Below, one piece after another: positions 6,827 through 16,776 of a stretch of 64,000 nt of DNA. The stretch lies in contig CAZUAI010000017.1 of the NCBI GenBank assembly GCA_964617875.1, forward strand, positions 1-64,000, given 5' to 3'. This DNA comes from CAZMVY01 sp964617875. Its GTDB lineage: Bacteria; Planctomycetota; Phycisphaerae; UBA1845; PWPN01. The notes under the pieces are model-generated. The model saw only the letters and a program-made list of their open reading frames with translations, was not told the DNA's origin and made no database searches. Position numbers and translations under genes: made by a program. The first letter of the stretch is position 1; the number at the start of each line of letters is the position of its first letter.

Positions 6827-8779
6827 TCAGCTGCGGGGCTGAATGTCCTTCCACTGGACTCGGCGTTTGATCTGGTCCGCGTTGTAGTAGTCCCGCACGA
6901 AGTTTCCGACGTTTGTGCTCCGCAGCATGTCGAGGACCTTGGCTCGAACCTGATCGTACTCGTCCTGGCGGATCGGGAGGTTCTCCTTCCACTCGACCAC
7001 TACGACGCACTTCTGCCGTTTCATTTCGACCAGGGCCAATCGTTGCGACCGCGTCGTGGGCGCACTGGCCGCCGCAGCCGCCCCGAGCCGGAAGCACTCG
7101 CGGATGAACCTCTCGTCGGAGCCGATGCCCGGCACGCTGGCCGGGAAGGTCCGGGCCCCGCCGTAAGGCCCCATGTCCAGGAACTGCATGCGTGCAAACG
7201 GGGGCGGGGTCTGTACCTTTCCGTTGATCGGGCCGAGCTTCTGCGCCAACCCGGCATCGGCGTTGAACGCCGCCATAAGACCCTGCTCTCCTGCCTGCTG
7301 CTCCAGACGCCGCGCCGCCTCCAGGGCCGCCTTGTAGCCCTTGCTCTCCCGCAGATCCTTCTCGACCTGCTGGCGGACCTCCTCAAGCCCTGCCGGCGCC
7401 GTCGCCGTGCGGAAGTTCACCAACCGGTACACATACACGTTTCCCTGCGGATCGCTCAGCAGCGACGGGCCCGGCTGGTACAGCGAGACGTAGTTCTCCG
7501 AGCCGGGCTGGCTGGCCGCCGGCTTCGTGGCCACGAGCCCTTCGACCTGCATGACCGCCTGGGCGAAGCTCACGGGCGGCTTCGACCCGATGAGTGTCGC
7601 CTGACCGATGCCCGGCTCACGCGACGCATCCTGCTGGCTGACCCAGTTCGTCCGGAAGTAGCGGAGCGCCGTGCCGTAAGGCGGCCTGCGGAGGGCATCG
7701 ATCTGCTTGGAAAGGTACTGGTCGTCCCGCATCTCTGCCGGGGCCTTGGCGTAGCCGTTCTCGCCCACCGGCGGCGAGCCCCACGCGGCCGTCAGGCGGT
7801 TCAGCAATTCGCTGCCGAGCTTGAGCGCCTCCTGCTTCGCACGGTCTTTCTGCAGCTTGGCGATCACCTGCTGCCTGGCCTCGCTGAAGGGCATGGTCGT
7901 CGGCTTGAACCCGGGCTGGGTCGCCTGGGCGGTCGTGGGCTTGTGCTGGAACTCGCTCGGGTGCGCCTTCCAATAGTTCCACGGATCATCGGCCGGCACC
8001 GCGACGTTCCTGGCAATCTCGTCCACGTCGATCTTGACGTACTCGCACTGGACCGCGGCCGGAAGCTGGTAGCCGTAGCCGGTATCCGGGTCGCCGTTCG
8101 CCGGGGTATCCTTGTACTGCTGCAGGAACGTCTTCATCTCCTCCTCGTCCAGGGGCGCCTTCTCATCGACGAAGGACGAGGCCGGCAGCAGGACGAACTC
8201 CACCCGCACCTTCTCCGCCACCTGTTTGACCTGCTCGTAGATCTCCGGCTCGGTGACGATCACGCCGCCCGCCGCCCGCCGGGCCGCCTCGAGAACCCGA
8301 ACGTAGTCGGCGAGCGCGGCGTCGATGTCGGCCAGCCCGACGTGATGACGCTCTCGCACGAAATCGAGTGCCCTCTCCGGGTCGGGCAATTCCGCCTTGA
8401 TCCGCTCGATCTCGCCCGGCGGCGCGGGAATCCCCTGGCGGCGGGCCTCCGCCACGAGCATGTACCATTCCATTTCGTTCAGCGGCTCGCGATTGAAGGT
8501 GACCGCGCCGGGCGTGACATCCAGATCGCGCATCGACGCGTACCACGGCATCCGCCAGATGACGTAGGGATACAACGAGTCGAGGATGGACGTGGCGTTG
8601 AAAACGGGCAGCATGTCGCGCTGGCGAATCTCGCGCCCGTAGACGGAGGCGACCTTGAAACTCGAGTCGTCGGGCTGAAGGATCCGGCGAATGGCGTCAT
8701 CGGCGAGCCAGACGATGAGCAGCAAGGCCATGAAGACGGCCAGCATGTGCTTGTTGTACTTTCGGAAGAACTTCATCAT
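6827..8779 (-). CDS. Membrane-anchored SurA/PpiD-like periplasmic foldase
   Basis: 650 residues. One N-terminal transmembrane segment (MLAVFMALLLIVWLADDAIR) is followed by a long soluble helical region. The layout, with an N-terminal anchor, a SurA_N-like part (ASVYGREIRQRDMLPVF) and helices rich in Glu/Lys/Arg, resembles PpiD/SurA chaperones that assist folding of exported proteins. I do not see a clear parvulin catalytic domain, so it may be a chaperone without isomerase activity. The first of two tandem ATGs is used. The gene diverges from topA, with about 280 bp between them. Confidence 0.6.
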   Translation of the reverse strand: MMKFFRKYNKHMLAVFMALLLIVWLADDAIRRILQPDDSSFKVASVYGREIRQRDMLPVFNATSILDSLYPYVIWRMPWYASMRDLDVTPGAVTFNREPLNEMEWYMLVAEARRQGIPAPPGEIERIKAELPDPERALDFVRERHHVGLADIDAALADYVRVLEAARRAAGGVIVTEPEIYEQVKQVAEKVRVEFVLLPASSFVDEKAPLDEEEMKTFLQQYKDTPANGDPDTGYGYQLPAAVQCEYVKIDVDEIARNVAVPADDPWNYWKAHPSEFQHKPTTAQATQPGFKPTTMPFSEARQQVIAKLQKDRAKQEALKLGSELLNRLTAAWGSPPVGENGYAKAPAEMRDDQYLSKQIDALRRPPYGTALRYFRTNWVSQQDASREPGIGQATLIGSKPPVSFAQAVMQVEGLVATKPAASQPGSENYVSLYQPGPSLLSDPQGNVYVYRLVNFRTATAPAGLEEVRQQVEKDLRESKGYKAALEAARRLEQQAGEQGLMAAFNADAGLAQKLGPINGKVQTPPPFARMQFLDMGPYGGARTFPASVPGIGSDERFIRECFRLGAAAAASAPTTRSQRLALVEMKRQKCVVVVEWKENLPIRQDEYDQVRAKVLDMLRSTNVGNFVRDYYNADQIKRRVQWKDIQPRS

Positions 8780-9059
8780 GGCGGTGCAAGTCCTTTATGC
8801 ATCGACAGTTACCGCAACGCGCGGCGAATCTTTAAGCATACCACGAACGGTTTGAAAAGCAAGCGGCGGTTCTATCGACATTTGCCTTGCGACGCTCGCG
8901 TCATACAATGCGGTGCAAACCTGGGAGGTACACCCGCCCTATGCAAACCGCGACGGCCGGCTAGAATACCCGGTTGGAGAAGGCAACCGGAACGTCCGAT
9001 AGAATGAGGCGGCGGCGGGTGGCATGGTCGTCTGTGCATCCTCCGCAGGACAGAACCTC

Positions 9060-12000
9060 ATGGCGCAACACAAGGCAAAGATCGACTCGCCGCGGCTGGT
9101 CATTGTTGAATCGCCGGCCAAGGCAAAAACCATAAATAAGTACCTGGGCAGGGGTTATGTCGTCAAGGCGTCGATGGGCCACGTCCGCGACCTGCCGGAA
9201 CGCTCCCTGGCGATCGATGTCGAAAACAACTTCCAACCGACATACGAAGTCGTCAGTGGTCGGCAACGAGTCGTTTCCGAACTGAAGAAACTGGCCGACA
9301 AGGCCGACACCGTCTTCCTGGCAACGGACCTGGACCGCGAGGGAGAGGCAATCGCCTGGCATCTGGCGTCGGCACTGGGGTTGCCCCCGGAGAAGGTGCA
9401 GCGAGTCATCTTCAACGAGATTACCGAGTCGGCCATCCGGGCGGCGTTCGCCCACCCGCACCAGATCGACATGGACAAGGTCAACGCCCAACAGGCCCGG
9501 CGAATCCTCGATCGCATCGTGGGATACGAACTGAGCCCGCTGCTCTGGAAGAAGATCGCGAAAGGGCTTTCGGCCGGCCGCGTGCAATCCGTGGCCGTGC
9601 GTCTGATCGTGGACCGCGAGCAGGAAATCCGCGACTTCATTCCCACCGAGACGTGGCGAATCACGGGACATTTCGTGACCGCCGTGGACCAGGCCGACCG
9701 TCTCGGCCGGGAGTGGCGCGAGTTCCTCAATTCCGAGAAGAACGGCGACGAAGGGCGCAAACTTCGCGAACAGGCCGAATGGCTGGCCGCGCACGTGGGC
9801 TTTCGTGCCGAATTGACCAGCGTCGGCGGCCGGGAGTTCAAGCCGCAGGGACGGTACGACGCGACCGCACCGGCAGACCGGGCCTTTTTGTCAGCGGCGG
9901 ACGAGGCGGCCCGCGTGGCCCAGGCCCTCGGCTTCGTTTGCGAGAAGCGACAGGAAGCCGTCTGGCGGGAGTATGAACACCGCGGGTTGCATACGGTCGA
10001 GCTGATCGGTCGGTTTGACCGGTCGAAAGGCCCCGCCTTCCGCATTGCCGACATTCAGACCCGGCGTACAAAGAGCAAGCCCCCCCCGCCGTTCACGACT
10101 GCAACGCTGCAGCAGACGGCGGCGAACCAGCTTTACTTCTCGGCATCGCGGACGATGCGGGTTGCGCAGCAGCTTTACGAAGGGATCGACCTCGGCGGCG
10201 GCGAAGGGCCTGTGGGCCTCATCACGTACATGCGTACCGACTCGCTGAACCTGAGCAAGGACTCGGTCACGGCCGCGCGGGAATGGATCCACCGATACTG
10301 CGGCGAGGGCTACCTGCCCGCTCACGCCAATGTCTACACCAGCCGCAAAGGCGCCCAGGAGGCGCACGAGGCGATCCGGCCTTCGGACGTGCGGCGCACA
10401 CCGGACTCGCTCCGCAGCCATCTGACCGAGGAGCAGCTCAAGCTGTACGACCTGATCTGGCGGCGGTTTCTGGCGTGCCAGATGACGGCCGCCGAGTGGG
10501 ACTCGACGAGCGTGAGCGTCGAAGCGGAGACACCGGTCGGCACGGCCGTGTTCAAGGGCGGCGGGCGGACGCTCGTGTTCGACGGCTTCTACAAGATCGT
10601 GGGCGTCCCGAAGTCGGGGGACGAGCAGACGCTGCCGCCGCTGCAGCCGGGCCAGGTGGTGGCCCCGCTGGACATTTCGCCGAAGCAGTCGTTCACCAGC
10701 CCGCCGCCGCGATACACGGAGGCGTCGCTGGTCAAGGCCCTGGAGGCGGAGGGCATCGGCCGGCCCAGCACGTACGCGACGATCATCCAGACGATCCAGG
10801 ACCGCGATTACGTGGAGCAGATCGACCGCCGGTTCTTCGCGACGGCCAAGGGCGAGATCGTCACGAAGAAGCTCCTGGCCCACTTCCCCGAGCTGATGGA
10901 CATCAAGTTCACCTCGCAGATGGAGGAAGAACTCGACAAAATCGAGGAGGCGCACATGGACTGGGTGCGCGTCCTGCACGATTTCTACGACCCGTTTCAC
11001 CGGTCGCTGATCAAGGCCCACGACGAGATGCAGGCGACCCGCAGCGAGCCGAGCAAGCACACCTGCCCGACGTGCGGCAAGACCATGGTGTACCGCTGGG
11101 CGAAGCAGGGCCGGTTCCTCTCCTGCGGCGGCTATCCCGAGTGCAAGACGGCGTTCGACATCGACCGCGACGGGAACCCTGTCGTTCCGCCGCCGGTGGA
11201 CGTGAAGTGCGAGAAGTGCGGCCGGCCGATGATGCTCCGCAAATCGCGGCACGGACCGTTCCTCGGCTGCACCGGCTACCCTGAGTGCAACAGCACGCTG
11301 CCCTGCGACGCACGGGGCGTGCCGCTCAGACTCGTCAAAGAGGAGGACATCAAGGAGATCTGCGACATCTGCAACTCGCCGATGGCCGTGAAGCGCAAGG
11401 GCCGCCGCGCGTTCCTCGGCTGCAGCAGCTACCCGGCGTGCAAGAACACGAAGCCGCTGCCGGAAGGCATCCGGCTTGAGTCGAAGCCCGCCCCGCCGCC
11501 GGAGGAGGCCGGCTTCCCGTGCGACAAGTGCGGGCGGCCGATGGTGATCCGCCTCGGGCGGCGCGGCAAGTTCCTCTCGTGCAGCGGCTTTCCGAAGTGC
11601 CGCAACGCCAAGCCGATCCAGAAGCTCGAAGAGCTGAAGGCCGCGGCGGCGCAGCGCCCGCCGGCCGCGCCGCCGGCATCGTCGGAAGTCCCGTGGGAAA
11701 CCGAAGGCGAGGCACCGCCCGCCGACGAAGCGCGGGAAGCCAGGACCGCGGCGGCCAAGACCGCTTCACGCCCGGCGAAGAAGACCGGCGCCAGGCAACG
11801 CCCCGCCACGAAGGCCGATCTCTCGCGCGAGGCGGCAGCGGCCGCCGCGACGAGCGACGAATTCGTCGCGAAGGCCAAGGAGAAGGGCTTCGGCGTGACA
11901 CGATTCGGCAACCTGTACGTGGAGCACATCGAGGGCGACATCGAGTGTCCGCACTGCGGCTCGAAAATGGCGGTGAAGCGCGGCCCGTGGGGCCCGTTCC

Positions 12001-12257
12001 TCTCGTGCGAGGGCTTCCCCGCGTGCAAGACGACGGCCCGCCTCCGCGGTGCGGCTCTCGAACAGGCCGACGCCCAACTCGGCCCGCGCGAACAGAAAAC
12101 GCCGCCGGAACCCACGGACATCGACTGCGACCAGTGCGGCGCGAAGATGCTCATCCGCAAGGGCCGCTCGGGCAAGTTCCTCGGCTGCTCGGCCTACCCC
12201 AAGTGCCGCAACACGAAGCCGGTGCCGACGGATATGCTCAGCCTCGGCGCCAAGTGA
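9060..12257 (+). CDS. topA: DNA topoisomerase I with six C-terminal zinc ribbons
   Basis: 1065 residues from the ATG at 9060; an ATG 12 codons upstream is possible. The Toprim domain starts at LVIVESPAKAKTINKYLG and contains FLATDLDREGEAIAWHL. The active-site tyrosine is Tyr390 in GLITYMRTDSLN. The enzyme relaxes negative supercoils. The C-terminal third carries six C4 zinc ribbons of the CxxC...CxxYPxC type, beginning at CPTCGK, CEKCGR, CDICNS, CDKCGR, CPHCGS and CDQCGA. E. coli TopA has fewer. An Ala/Lys-rich linker separates ribbons four and five. The 280-bp upstream gap has a weak TTGCCT/TACAAT promoter-like pair at 8882-8909. Confidence 0.97.
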   Translation: MAQHKAKIDSPRLVIVESPAKAKTINKYLGRGYVVKASMGHVRDLPERSLAIDVENNFQPTYEVVSGRQRVVSELKKLADKADTVFLATDLDREGEAIAWHLASALGLPPEKVQRVIFNEITESAIRAAFAHPHQIDMDKVNAQQARRILDRIVGYELSPLLWKKIAKGLSAGRVQSVAVRLIVDREQEIRDFIPTETWRITGHFVTAVDQADRLGREWREFLNSEKNGDEGRKLREQAEWLAAHVGFRAELTSVGGREFKPQGRYDATAPADRAFLSAADEAARVAQALGFVCEKRQEAVWREYEHRGLHTVELIGRFDRSKGPAFRIADIQTRRTKSKPPPPFTTATLQQTAANQLYFSASRTMRVAQQLYEGIDLGGGEGPVGLITYMRTDSLNLSKDSVTAAREWIHRYCGEGYLPAHANVYTSRKGAQEAHEAIRPSDVRRTPDSLRSHLTEEQLKLYDLIWRRFLACQMTAAEWDSTSVSVEAETPVGTAVFKGGGRTLVFDGFYKIVGVPKSGDEQTLPPLQPGQVVAPLDISPKQSFTSPPPRYTEASLVKALEAEGIGRPSTYATIIQTIQDRDYVEQIDRRFFATAKGEIVTKKLLAHFPELMDIKFTSQMEEELDKIEEAHMDWVRVLHDFYDPFHRSLIKAHDEMQATRSEPSKHTCPTCGKTMVYRWAKQGRFLSCGGYPECKTAFDIDRDGNPVVPPPVDVKCEKCGRPMMLRKSRHGPFLGCTGYPECNSTLPCDARGVPLRLVKEEDIKEICDICNSPMAVKRKGRRAFLGCSSYPACKNTKPLPEGIRLESKPAPPPEEAGFPCDKCGRPMVIRLGRRGKFLSCSGFPKCRNAKPIQKLEELKAAAAQRPPAAPPASSEVPWETEGEAPPADEAREARTAAAKTASRPAKKTGARQRPATKADLSREAAAAAATSDEFVAKAKEKGFGVTRFGNLYVEHIEGDIECPHCGSKMAVKRGPWGPFLSCEGFPACKTTARLRGAALEQADAQLGPREQKTPPEPTDIDCDQCGAKMLIRKGRSGKFLGCSAYPKCRNTKPVPTDMLSLGAK

Positions 12258-12440
12258 CCGACTCGCGAAGGGAGCGAACAGCCATCCGCGTTGGCTGCCC
12301 TATGCCAACGGATCGAGTTCGCGACCAATTCCGTCCGGTCCACGACCCCGCGAAACGTTGTCGTCAATCTCTCCCGCGTAAGACCTTTGGACGTGCGGGC
12401 GTGACTTGATCCTGATTGAGAACAGGATCGGCAATCCGTG

Positions 12441-12487
12441 CCGGTGTGCCTTATCCCTCTCGCACATGCGGCCATGCACCCCAGGGC
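12441..12487 (-). repeat. Partial copy C of the 125-bp dispersed repeat
   Basis: About 47 bp matching one end of the repeat at 50207-50332 (shared blocks CGCACAT, CGGCCATGCACC, CCAGGG). It lies in the 296-bp gap between topA and murA. No gene or terminator was recognised in the rest of that gap. Confidence 0.5.
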
Positions 12488-12553
12488 TCACGCCTGCTTG
12501 CGTCACCGGCCGATAAGTGCCATAATGCTTCCTGAGTCACGGAGGACGACGCG

Positions 12554-13831
12554 GTGGATTGCTTTCTGATCACGGGCGGCAACCGGCTTCGGGGCAGTAT
12601 GGACATCGGCGGGGCGAAGAACGCGGCCCTGCCCATTCTGGCCGCGTGTATTCTCTGCAAGGATGACGTCGTCCTGCGGGCGGTGCCCGATCTGGCCGAC
12701 ATCCGCACGATGATCGCCCTGCTCGAGACACTGGGCGTTCAATGCGTCCGGAAGCCGAACGGCGACCTTCACATCCGCGTCAAAGATGAATCGAACGTTC
12801 ACGCCGAGTACAACCTTGTCCGGAAGATGCGGGCGAGCGTGTGCGTCCTCGGTCCGTTGCTCGCCAAGCGGCACCGCTCGCAGGTAAGCATGCCGGGCGG
12901 ATGCAACATCGGCGACCGGCCGATCAACCTGCACGTCGAGGGCCTGAAGAAGCTCGGCGCCGCCGCCGACCTCGTGAACGGCGACGTCCTGCTGCGGGCC
13001 AAGCACCTGACCGGGACGGAGATCTTCCTCGGCGGCCCGTTCGGCTCGACGGTCACGGGCACGGCCAACGTGATGATGGCCGCGTGCCTCGCGAAAGGTC
13101 GGACGGTCATCGAGGCCGCCGCCTGCGAGCCGGAGGTCGTCGATCTGGCCGACTTCCTCAATCGCTGCGGGGCGAAGATCACCGGGCAGGGCACGCCGCG
13201 GATCGAGATCGAGGGCGTCGCGGAACTCGGCGGGTGCGAGCACCAGGTCATCCCCGACCGGATCGAGGCGGGGACGTTCATGGTGGCCGCGGCGATCACC
13301 AACGGGGAGCTGGAGCTGCGGAACTGCCGGCTGGACCACCTCGCGGCCGTCGTCGATCGGCTGCGGCACATCGGTGTGTCGGTCGAGCGGAACAACGGCG
13401 TGGTCGTGGTGGCCTCGGCCCGTCGGCTCGAGCCGACCGACGTGACAACCCAGCCGTACCCCGGCTTCCCGACGGACCTGCAGGCGCAACTGATGGCGCT
13501 GCTCGCCCTGGCCGACGGGAACAGCATCATCACCGAGAAGATCTTCCCCGACCGGTTCATGCACGTGGCCGAGCTGAACCGCATGGGTGCGCATCTGCGG
13601 AAGGAAGGCCCGACGGTCATCGTCGAGGGCGTACGCGAACTGGTCGGCGCGCCGGTGATGGCCTCGGACCTGCGGGCGTCGGCGGCGCTGCTGGTCGCAG
13701 GGCTGATCGCCAAGGGGCAGACGAAGATGCACCGCGTCTACCACATCGACCGGGGGTATGAGCGGATCGAGGAGAAGCTCACCGCCGTCGGGGCGGACAT
13801 CCAGCGCGTCGAGGATGCGAGCGAGGACTAG
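12554..13831 (+). CDS. murA: UDP-N-acetylglucosamine 1-carboxyvinyltransferase
   Basis: 425 residues, GTG start with GGAGGA ahead of it. It transfers enolpyruvate from PEP to UDP-GlcNAc, the first committed step of peptidoglycan synthesis, in the cytoplasm. Visible signatures are the N-terminal GSMDIGGAKNAALPILAA and the catalytic-loop cysteine in MPGGCNIGDRPINLH. Further on, YPGFPTDLQAQLMAL and DRFMHVAELNRMGA match the family, and the length is typical. It is followed 120 bp later by the envelope genes starting at 13951. Its presence argues that this organism makes peptidoglycan. Confidence 0.96.
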   Translation: MDCFLITGGNRLRGSMDIGGAKNAALPILAACILCKDDVVLRAVPDLADIRTMIALLETLGVQCVRKPNGDLHIRVKDESNVHAEYNLVRKMRASVCVLGPLLAKRHRSQVSMPGGCNIGDRPINLHVEGLKKLGAAADLVNGDVLLRAKHLTGTEIFLGGPFGSTVTGTANVMMAACLAKGRTVIEAAACEPEVVDLADFLNRCGAKITGQGTPRIEIEGVAELGGCEHQVIPDRIEAGTFMVAAAITNGELELRNCRLDHLAAVVDRLRHIGVSVERNNGVVVVASARRLEPTDVTTQPYPGFPTDLQAQLMALLALADGNSIITEKIFPDRFMHVAELNRMGAHLRKEGPTVIVEGVRELVGAPVMASDLRASAALLVAGLIAKGQTKMHRVYHIDRGYERIEEKLTAVGADIQRVEDASED

Positions 13832-13950
13832 GCGCCGAACCGGGGCAATCAAGAGCCGATCCACCGTCCGCAGGGGGGCGATTTTGCTCATTGCCACGCG
13901 CGCGTGGCGCTGCTAGAGTACCCTCGCCCGGGCAACCGACGGGAGATTCG

Positions 13951-14865
13951 ATGGACGACGGTAGCGCTGCGATGTCTGTTCGGGGGGAAGGGAACACGGA
14001 GCCGCTGTCGTTCGCCAAGGTGGGACGCGTTCGCGTCCAGGCGCGGTACATGCACCTTCTGCAACAGAGCGGCCTGACGGGGTTTTCGTCGGTTTTCGCA
14101 TTTGACGGGGGCGAACAACTGGACAAGCCGGGGCTGGCGCCATGGCGGGAGCGGCGGCGCGTCGTATTTCACGACTCAAACGGCGATCCGCACACATTCT
14201 ACCTGAAGCGGTACATCCGGCCGCCGTTCGGCTGCCAGGTACGACGGCTGGCCGCGGGCGGCCTTCGCACCAGCACGGCGGGCCGCGAGTGGCAGACGAT
14301 CACGGACCTCGCGCGGGCGGGCATCCCCGTGCCGGAGCCGGTGGCGTTCGGGCAGGAGGTGCGGAGAGGATTCGAGCGCCGGAGCTTCCTGGTCGTCGCG
14401 GAGGTGCCCGGCGAATCGCTCGAACGCTGGCTGCCAGAACACTGGCAACGGGCAGCCACCGGAACCGCACGCCGTCGGCAGCGGGAGATCCTCGTGCGGC
14501 TGGCCCGCGGGGTCGCGGCGTTTCACGCGGCCGGCTTCGTCCATCGCGACCTGTACACGTCGCACATTTTCCTGCGGTGGGCCGAGGGCGAAACGTCGCC
14601 GTCATTCACGTTCATCGATCTGCAGCGGGTATTCCGGCCGTGGTGGCGGCGGAGCCGGTGGGTGGTCAAGGACCTGGCGGCGCTGCATTTCTCGACGCGG
14701 ACGTTCGCGTCGCGTGCCGACCGGCTGCGGTTCTGGAAGGAATACCTCCGTGGCATCGGCAGGCCGCGCTGGGCCGAGGCCCTGCCGCCCCGCGTGGCGG
14801 CCAAGAGCGAGCGGATGCGCCGGCATTTCGAGCGCCGTGCAGCAGGCGAGGGGCGAACATCGTGA
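13951..14865 (+). CDS. Lipopolysaccharide kinase (WaaP/Kdo kinase)-like protein
   Basis: 304 residues from the ATG at 13951 with a GGGAG ribosome site. Kinase-like motifs are visible: HRDLYTSHIFL as the catalytic loop (HxDxxxxN-like) and FIDLQR in place of DFG. A basic C-terminus follows, as in WaaP/KdkA enzymes that phosphorylate the inner core of lipopolysaccharide. The TGA stop overlaps the GTG start of the glycosyltransferase (GTGA), so the two are coupled and probably act on the same envelope glycan. The substrate cannot be read from the sequence. Confidence 0.75.
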   Translation: MDDGSAAMSVRGEGNTEPLSFAKVGRVRVQARYMHLLQQSGLTGFSSVFAFDGGEQLDKPGLAPWRERRRVVFHDSNGDPHTFYLKRYIRPPFGCQVRRLAAGGLRTSTAGREWQTITDLARAGIPVPEPVAFGQEVRRGFERRSFLVVAEVPGESLERWLPEHWQRAATGTARRRQREILVRLARGVAAFHAAGFVHRDLYTSHIFLRWAEGETSPSFTFIDLQRVFRPWWRRSRWVVKDLAALHFSTRTFASRADRLRFWKEYLRGIGRPRWAEALPPRVAAKSERMRRHFERRAAGEGRTS

Positions 14866-16025
14866 GGGTGGCGCTGGTCATCGAGCGGATCGAGACGTGG
14901 CGAGGCGGGGCCGAAACCTCCACCGTGCAGTTCGCCCAGCAGGCGGCACGGCGGGGCTGCGAGATGACGCTGGTGACGGCGAGCCGCGGGCAGCCGCCGC
15001 CGGGCGTGTCGGTGATGACGATCAAGGTCACGTCGGCATTGCGGTCGCAGCGAACGCGGCTGTTCGCCGCCCGGGCGGCGGCGGCGATCCGGCGCGACGG
15101 CTTCGACGTGGTTCACGCGATCACACCGTGCCCGATCGCCGATCTGTACGAACCACGCGGAGGGACCGTGCCGGAGATGCTCCGGCGAAACGCGGCGATG
15201 CGACGATCACCCCTCCGCCGGCACGTGAAGCGGCTGCGCGACCGGCTCAACCCGAAGTACCAGGTCCTTCTCCGGCTGGAACGGTCCCTGCTGGAGCGGC
15301 GGCCGCCACCGGTGATCGTCGCGATCAGCCGGTACGTGGCCGAGCAGTTCCGCGAACACTACGGCATCGCCGGGCCGGGCGTGCGGCTCGTGTTCAACGG
15401 TGTCGATCCGGATCCGTCCACGCCCGCCCAGCGCGAGGCCGACGACAACGAGATCCGCCAGCAGTACGACCTGGCCCGCGGCGAGAAACTCGCGCTCTGC
15501 GTCGCGCACAACTTCCGACTCAAGGGGGTCGGGCGGCTGATCGAGGCGGTCGCCGCCCTCCCGGCGGCGCAACGCCGTCACGTCCGGGCGGTCATCGTCG
15601 GGCGCGACAACCCGTTGCGGTACGTGCGTCAGGCAAAGCGGCTCGGCGTGATGGACCGGATCGTCTTCGCCGGTTCGACGGAGCGGATCGCGGCCTTCTA
15701 CCACGCGGCGGACATGCTCGTACACCCCACATACTACGACCCGTGCAGCCGCGTCGTGCTCGAGGCACTGGGCGCGGGGGTGCCGGTCATCACGACGCGC
15801 TTCAACGGCGCGGCGGAGGTGATGACTGACGGACGGCAGGGCTTCGTGCTGGATTCGCCCGACGACGTGCCGGCCCTGGCGGATCGCATCGCGCGGCTGC
15901 TGGATGAGCCGTTCCGGCAGGAGTGTGCGGCGGCGGCGCAGCGTCTGTGTACAAAGGTGGGGATGGAGCGCCATGCGGAAGAGATCGTGAAACTGTACCG
16001 CGAGATTTGTGAGGATCGCGCATGA
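14862..16025 (+). CDS. GT4-family glycosyltransferase
   Basis: 387 residues, GTG start within GTGA. The N-terminal Rossmann half has a glycine-rich acceptor loop (ETWRGGAETSTVQFA). The C-terminal half has VFNGVDPD, LCVAHNFRLKGVGRLIEA and the nucleotide-sugar site PTYYDPCSRVVLEALGAGVPVITT. This is the GT-B fold of WaaG-like transferases. Coupling to the kinase before it and plsY after it (ATGA) suggests assembly of a lipopolysaccharide core or other surface glycolipid. Confidence 0.88.
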   Translation: MRVALVIERIETWRGGAETSTVQFAQQAARRGCEMTLVTASRGQPPPGVSVMTIKVTSALRSQRTRLFAARAAAAIRRDGFDVVHAITPCPIADLYEPRGGTVPEMLRRNAAMRRSPLRRHVKRLRDRLNPKYQVLLRLERSLLERRPPPVIVAISRYVAEQFREHYGIAGPGVRLVFNGVDPDPSTPAQREADDNEIRQQYDLARGEKLALCVAHNFRLKGVGRLIEAVAALPAAQRRHVRAVIVGRDNPLRYVRQAKRLGVMDRIVFAGSTERIAAFYHAADMLVHPTYYDPCSRVVLEALGAGVPVITTRFNGAAEVMTDGRQGFVLDSPDDVPALADRIARLLDEPFRQECAAAAQRLCTKVGMERHAEEIVKLYREICEDRA

Positions 16026-16729
16026 GCGTGCCTGTGGCGATTGCCGTGGGCGTGGTGGTCGCCGCGACGTATCTGCTCGGGGCGGTGCCGTTCGGCCTGC
16101 TGCTCGCGAAGTGGCGCGGCGTGGACATCCGCCGGGTCGGCAGCGGCAACATCGGGGCGACGAACGTCTGGCGTACGCTGGGCCGGCGGTACGGCTTGCT
16201 GGCCTTTGCCCTCGATACGGCAAAGGGGGTCGTGCCAATGGTCGTCGCCCCGCCGATCTGGCGCGCGGCCGGAGCGTGGCCCGCCGGAGACTCCGGGGGG
16301 GGGTTCTATGCGTGCTGGCTGGCGGTGGGTGCGGCGGCGATCCTCGGGCATGTGTTTCCGTGCTACCTCCGATTCCGGGGCGGCAAGGGGGTGGCGACGT
16401 CGCTGGGCGTGCTGCTGGGCTTGTGGCCGTATTACACGGTTCCGGGGCTGATCTGCTTTGGATTATGGGGCGTGGTGTTCGGGGTGACGCGGTATGTGTC
16501 GGTCGCCTCGATCCTGGCGGCCATGGCGTTTCCGGCGGTGTATTTCGGACTTGCCGTGGCTCGCGGCTGGGAGCCGTGGGGCCGTCAGCGGTCGCTGCTG
16601 ATCTTCGCAGTTGTGATGGCGCTGCTGGTCGTGTATCGTCATAGGATGAACCTCCAGCGTTTGCTGGCCGGGCAGGAGAACCGCTTCGGGATGCGTCCTA
16701 CGAGCGGGGCCGACGGGGCCTCCGCGTGA
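16022..16729 (+). CDS. plsY: Glycerol-3-phosphate acyltransferase PlsY
   Basis: 235 residues with about five hydrophobic segments. Family motifs are GSGNIGATNVWR, the LDTAKG loop and HVFPCYLRFRGGKGVAT. It acylates glycerol-3-phosphate with acyl-phosphate in the inner membrane, the first step of phospholipid synthesis. The start overlaps the glycosyltransferase stop (ATGA). The C-terminal 20 residues are polar and probably disordered. Confidence 0.95.
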   Translation: MSVPVAIAVGVVVAATYLLGAVPFGLLLAKWRGVDIRRVGSGNIGATNVWRTLGRRYGLLAFALDTAKGVVPMVVAPPIWRAAGAWPAGDSGGGFYACWLAVGAAAILGHVFPCYLRFRGGKGVATSLGVLLGLWPYYTVPGLICFGLWGVVFGVTRYVSVASILAAMAFPAVYFGLAVARGWEPWGRQRSLLIFAVVMALLVVYRHRMNLQRLLAGQENRFGMRPTSGADGASA

Positions 16730-16776
16730 GCGTACCCATCTTGTGAGCCGACCTTCCCGTGGTTGAGGAGACCCGT

